Source: Larix kaempferi
Lineage: Eukaryota; Streptophyta; Pinopsida; Pinales; Pinaceae
Assembly (NCBI GenBank): GCA_027924585.1
Contig: BSBM01000106.1
Coordinates: 38,951,501 to 39,015,500 of the forward strand
Reading direction: 5' to 3'
Length of the DNA stretch: 64,000 bases
Below, in pieces: positions 60,301-64,000 of this stretch. The notes beneath the pieces were generated by a model, which did not search any database, was not told the origin of the DNA, and was given only the letters and a program-made list of their open reading frames with translations. A program made the translations under genes and the position numbers. Positions within the stretch are counted from its first letter, which is position 1. Each line of letters starts with the position of its first letter.

Positions 60301-61126
60301 TTTCCAATAAGTAGTACATGAGCTTTCAGTTTTAGACAATACATCTTAAGTGACTATGGGGACTTCGTGCCAGTGCCAAACATCAGGACAACCGACCATA
60401 ATGATTTAGGACTACAATCCAACTCACCAAAGGCAAGTTTTGTCACCAACTCAGAGCCGAGACACAATAAACAGGGAAGCTCATCCAACAAAGAGGCTAA
60501 AGTGGGGGAAGGTCCTCCATGCCACTAGTCAAGTAGTAAGTCAGGGTAGTAAACAAATTGGGAGGTAATGGATGGGTGAAGACAGTGAATAATGAGACCA
60601 ACATTAGCAAGCCAAGGATGGTGGTAATGATCACCTCTATTCTCCCTAGGGAGGGTAAAACCGATGAGTATGGATAATGAACTAAGTCTAAGTGGTGACA
60701 ATATCATATATATAAAGATACAACCAGGTCCACATATCTATATGATTGCCAGATCATGATACTAAATGCTAAGACATGCTACAAGAATGAATATAAAAGC
60801 AATATAACCATAACACAAGAATATACCTGCTGAGTTATATAGTTGAATGCACATAATCTGAACCAACATCTGTCCACTGAAACTCTGCTGCTGCAACTCT
60901 GGGCAATACTGACTACTCTGTAAATGGCTAAATGGCTACATCAGTCCTCTCTCTGAGTGTCCTGAAATTCAGTCATGGCATGGGGAATAAAACTGTTGTC
61001 CATAATATGATCATGATCCATAATAGATGCTCATCTCTGCATCTCAATGTAAGGGAACTGGCTGAAAAGTGTACTGGAATCTGAAAAATACAGTATGGTA
61101 GCCCGACTACTATATATGTGGTAACA
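57319..61126 (-). repeat. Giant-family LTR (copy g), 3' LTR of element G2
   Basis: Minus-oriented, 3808 bp: low edge TGTTATCACCAATC at 57319, high edge GTGGTAACA at 61126. It is followed on the high side by internal DNA homologous to the end of G1, which makes it a 3' LTR. Flanks ACTCC and TCTGG differ, as expected when one side is internal sequence. The promoter motif is at 58538-58547. Confidence 0.88.
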
Positions 61127-63160
61127 TCTGGTTCCAGCTGGGACAAGTGCTTTGCTAAAAAGAGCGCTTGAGAACCTCAGAATCTCTGGTCCTCGCACTC
61201 TACTACTCGTATCCTCGATCTAGCACTCTAGCTCTGCAACTGCTACTAGCATATCACCTGCTATCTGCAAAATGTCCAGAGCTATACCAAACTCATGGAC
61301 CGGATGTCAGAATAATGCATGTATATACATAAATCTCAAATAAACAATACTGAAACTGAAATGCATGAAATATAAATGCAGAAATTAAATCTAGTCTACT
61401 AACATAACTTTGAAACAGTTGGGTTTTATTGTGCTGGAAAAGAAAATGGCAAGTACTCGGGACTACACTAAGAGCTTCAAAAGTGAGCTTAGGAAAAGAC
61501 AAAAAGGTGTCAGACTCAATGGCTAAAAAGACCAACTACTGCCCATGCGGGCTTATTCAGTTCCTACCTACTCTAATCTACCAGGCAAGGCAAGCACATA
61601 AGTCAACACTAGGTAAGGTCAGGGATATAATCCCTCAACTCCCTCTAATTGATAGGAAGTAAGATACGTCGCCCACCATGTCATCGAAACATTGCTCTAC
61701 CGTGAAGGGTCCAATCCAAAGATCATCAGCCTGTCCAGATCTGATATGCAATAAGTGGTTTGGAATAATGACTTGACTTCCCGTAGGAAATCTATTCCTA
61801 TCGACAGACTCAGGAACAACTCCGATGTTACGTATAGGCATAGGGTGGATTTCAACAAGGTTTTGCGGTTGCGGGGTGACAAAGCTTGAGTTCCTCCTAG
61901 GAGGGACTGCACTATCTCTGGGTAGACCACCGTCAATAGAAATGGCTATCCCACTAACAAGGACTTCTCGAATTTCTCTTCTCGTCTCTTGGACTCTTTC
62001 ATTTGGCTCATCCTCAGAAGGAGACACTACATTTTTTACAACTTCTCCTACAGTCTAGAAATCTCTGTGTTCTTCCAAGGGAGGTGGCTGATGTGATATG
62101 ATAGTATTACGACTAGAGCCTTTCCTTGAAGGAACTGGAATGCGCATATTTTCCAACTTGGTTGAAACTAACTCAGAATTAGATGCCGAAGAACTAGGAA
62201 TGTGAGAAGGATCATGACTATGATGACTAGATGACTCAGGTGGTAGAAGAAAACCAGGGACATGAGGATATGCAGATAAAACATTATTTTGAGGATCTGA
62301 AGGAGTTTGAAAAATAACAATATTGTTTAAGTTAAAATCTCTTTCAGGTGCATCATTAATTAAGGCATCCTCTTCCCAACTTAAAGAGTTATCATGAATT
62401 CAACTTAGATTACCATCTTCCAAGGATAAGTGAGATAAGGAGTCATCCACATCAGAATAGTGGGATACATCAAATTCCTCATTGGCTTCTACTACAACAG
62501 TTGTCTCAGGATGGTTTTCCCATGGATAAATAGGTGCAAGCCCATGGCTTTCCCTTTCTCTATTATGATCAGTCAAGGCAAACCACTCTCTAATAGTAAA
62601 AGGAATTCTTTCTCCACGCCTAATGTCATCAAACTCATCAACTACAGGAACAGGATCCTCAATATTATTTTCTTCAACATTCGTTTGCTCAGAATGATTT
62701 TCCCATGGGATGATGGGTTCCAGACCTTGACACTGCCTTAATAAATTATTATCAATAAGTGCATTGAGTTCTCTAATTGATCTGGGCAAACGTTCACCAC
62801 TTCTGATATCATTTAAATCATCATCAACTTCTTCAGGTGTTTGATTTTCAATAACTTGCTCTTGATTTATTATATTATTTTGTTCTTGAACCTGAGGTTG
62901 ATTTTCATTTCTTCTCAATTCTTCTATCTCTTCAGCAAATTCATTTCTAAGTAAATCCAAATTGATCCTCCTAACAAGCTCAGCTATCTGCTCTTCTTCA
63001 AAAGAAGAGTCAGAATCTTCCATTACCATGAACATATTTTCTATTTGATCATTTTTCCAAAGTTCATTCTCATCTTCAATAAAATTAGCTTTGGTGTTAT
63101 TTAACAATTCATCCCCATATGTGTTTTTGATCCCTTCATCAAAAGTTTCTGATATTCGGC
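61127..63160 (-). mobile_element. Element G2 internal region, 5' part lost
   Basis: Minus-strand partner of G1. The stretch next to the LTR (61127-about 61610) is homologous to 25130-25613. Further in, the content differs from G1: no gag, but a long acidic frame. It stops near 63160, where the sequence becomes copia leader (C4). The expected 5' LTR, tRNA-Asp primer site and gag are absent. Confidence 0.65.
61635..63107 (-). pseudogene. G2 acidic protein with duplicated module, two stops
   Basis: One minus-strand frame is open for about 490 codons except for a TGA near 62398 and a TAG near 62057; it stays open above 63107 to about 63203 without an ATG. The N-terminal 235 codons are strongly acidic (DSDSSFEEEQ, EFAEEIEELRRNENQPQ) and contain two copies of a 41-residue module. 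Copy 1 runs DIRSGERLPRSIRELNALID to IIPWENHSE; copy 2 runs DIRRGERIPFTIREWFALTD to IYPWENHPE. The middle is Pro/Ser-rich. The C-terminus reads DDLWIGPFTVEQCFDD and ends at 61635; WIGPFTV resembles the GPY/F module that ends many Ty3 integrases, and its place just before the 3' non-coding region fits. No RT or integrase core is present. Function unknown. Confidence 0.6.
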
Positions 63161-63312
63161 CTGTAAAAAGTTCAGATCCTGAACCTTCGCCGAAACTGAT
63201 TTATAGCAAAAGTTCCACGATGATTGGTTTTTACTATAACAAGCCCTAGCTTCCAGTTTGTTGCAAGTGCAACAAGTGTCGTAAATGCCATACAATGCCT
63301 TCCTTCAGGCGA
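63160..63312 (-). other. C4 copia leader fragment
   Basis: Homologous to 7200-7362 in C1: shared CCTGTAAAA, CAGATCC, CTTCGCC, AAGCCCTAGC and GTGCAACAAGTGTC blocks. Only the part nearest the primer site survives; below 63160 element G2 begins. Confidence 0.65.
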
Positions 63313-63324
63313 GTTCTGATACCA
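63313..63324 (-). other. Primer-binding site, initiator tRNA-Met (C4)
   Basis: The minus strand reads TGGTATCAGAAC, one mismatch from the standard site. It directly abuts the LTR edge at 63325. Confidence 0.88.
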
Positions 63325-63952
63325 TGTTAGTTTTTCATCATTTAATTCAATATGATCTAAGATCTTAACTGAGAGAACAAAATGTACAGCATATCAAACA
63401 CAAGAGACAAGGGACACAAAGCATTTCACCGGGGAAAACTAAGAAGGTGAAAAACCCCGCAACTTCCCCAGAGATAGAATGAGCACCAATACAAAACCCC
63501 AAAACAAGAGATAGTCTCCTAGTAGCTTCTCCTCCTCCACTTGTGCGCACTCCTCCTCTTTCTCCCTAATACGAAGTGAGTGAGTGTGTGAATGAATAAA
63601 TAGAGAGGTGCTCCTCTCTATTTATACTTTACCTTTACTTGCCTTTTACTCTAACTGGGCCGACCTCCCTTAGGAGAGTCTAATAACCCATTACCACTTG
63701 TCACTGGGCCGACCCCACTAGGGTGGTCTAATAACCCTTTAACTCATATAGGGCCGACCCCACCAAGGTGGTCTAATAACCCATCAAGTATAAGTTATGA
63801 CACTTATAATATGACTTGCGACACTTGCAAATATAAATGACGACACTTCCAATCGGAGGAATAATACATCTCCGTTGGGGATACAATAAAGTACAAATGT
63901 AATGCATACAATATACAAGTGAACATCTTCCGAAGTTACAAATACATCAACA
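63325..63952 (-). repeat. C4 5' LTR, 628 bp
   Basis: Plus-strand edges TGTTAGTT and ACATCAACA. Homologous to the C1 LTR, with the same GGGGAAAAC tract, a TATA box (plus CTATTTATAC near 63618-63627) and three copies of the GGGCCGACC...TCTAATAACCC unit near 63658, 63703 and 63752. Bases 63953-64000 beyond it show nothing recognisable. Confidence 0.87.
63618..63627 (-). promoter_or_regulatory. TATA box of C4 LTR
   Basis: GTATAAATAG on the minus strand, at the position equivalent to 7672-7681 in C1. Confidence 0.6.
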
Positions 63953-64000
63953 CTGAACGGATGGTCTACAAACATTGATTACTCTATCTCATGCTCTCCC

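Noticed and set aside
62460-62741. Plus-strand 93-codon frame
   Set aside because: Antisense of the acidic G2 frame, which has clear repeated modules on the minus strand.
63325-63952. Taking this LTR as the 5' LTR of copia C2
   Set aside because: The candidate 3' LTR of C2 (about 47983-49163) shows no similarity to it, whereas the C1 LTR does.
1-64000. Host tRNA or rRNA genes, and integrated pararetrovirus sequence
   Set aside because: No cloverleaf-like tRNA with A and B boxes, no rRNA segment, and no movement- or coat-protein-like frame was seen on reading; the only tRNA-like matches are short retroelement primer sites.

Overview
This is intergenic plant nuclear DNA built almost wholly of nested retrotransposons. 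The case for a plant genome rests on Ty1/copia elements with a primer-binding site complementary to initiator tRNA-Met, a Ty3-type gag element primed by tRNA-Asp, and long nested LTR stacks with solo LTRs. A large-genome seed plant (gymnosperm-like density) is plausible, but the species cannot be read from the sequence. No intact host gene, tRNA or rRNA gene was found.

One giant LTR family dominates. Its copies run 3.8-4.6 kb when complete, begin TGTTATCAC and end GTGATAACA. They occur at 1-3311(-), 8052-9326(+), 10226-11632(+), 12507-15595(-), 20434-22933(+), 25614-29851(+), 31504-36047(-), 37426-40637 plus 45176-46012(-), 40638-45170(+), 53177-56983(-) and 57319-61126(-). Together they make up about 57% of the window. 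Three are clear solo LTRs with 5-bp target duplications. One pair flanks an internal region (element G1, 20434-29851) that holds a tRNA-Asp primer site and a broken gag but no protease, reverse transcriptase or integrase, so G1 is a gag-only, non-autonomous element. A second copy, G2, gives an internal region at 61127-63160 with a different, acidic reading frame that carries an internal duplication.

The older layers are copia elements, all on the minus strand. C1 (3312-8051) keeps its 5' LTR, primer site and integrase/RT relics. C2 (about 47983-57318) has integrase and RT-RNase H split by two giant LTRs and a foldback DNA transposon. C3 (29852-31260) keeps gag, primer site and 5' LTR. C4 (63160-63952) keeps only a 5' LTR and leader. 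An unrelated LTR-like family (H) appears at 18490-19517 and at 31261-31503 plus 36048-36728. Two copies of a foldback terminal-inverted-repeat element (M1 51246-52632 complete; M2 9519-10225 truncated) lie between them.

Nesting order read from junctions: H2 received C3 and a giant solo LTR; C3 received G1; C2 received M1 and two giant LTRs; M2 received a giant LTR; one giant LTR (37426-46012) received another. The only stretches that do not look like mobile DNA are 36729-37425 and 46013-47980. The second has exon-like fragments on the plus strand that may be a decayed host gene. All retroelement genes seen carry stop codons, frameshifts or deletions, so nothing here appears to be an active autonomous element.
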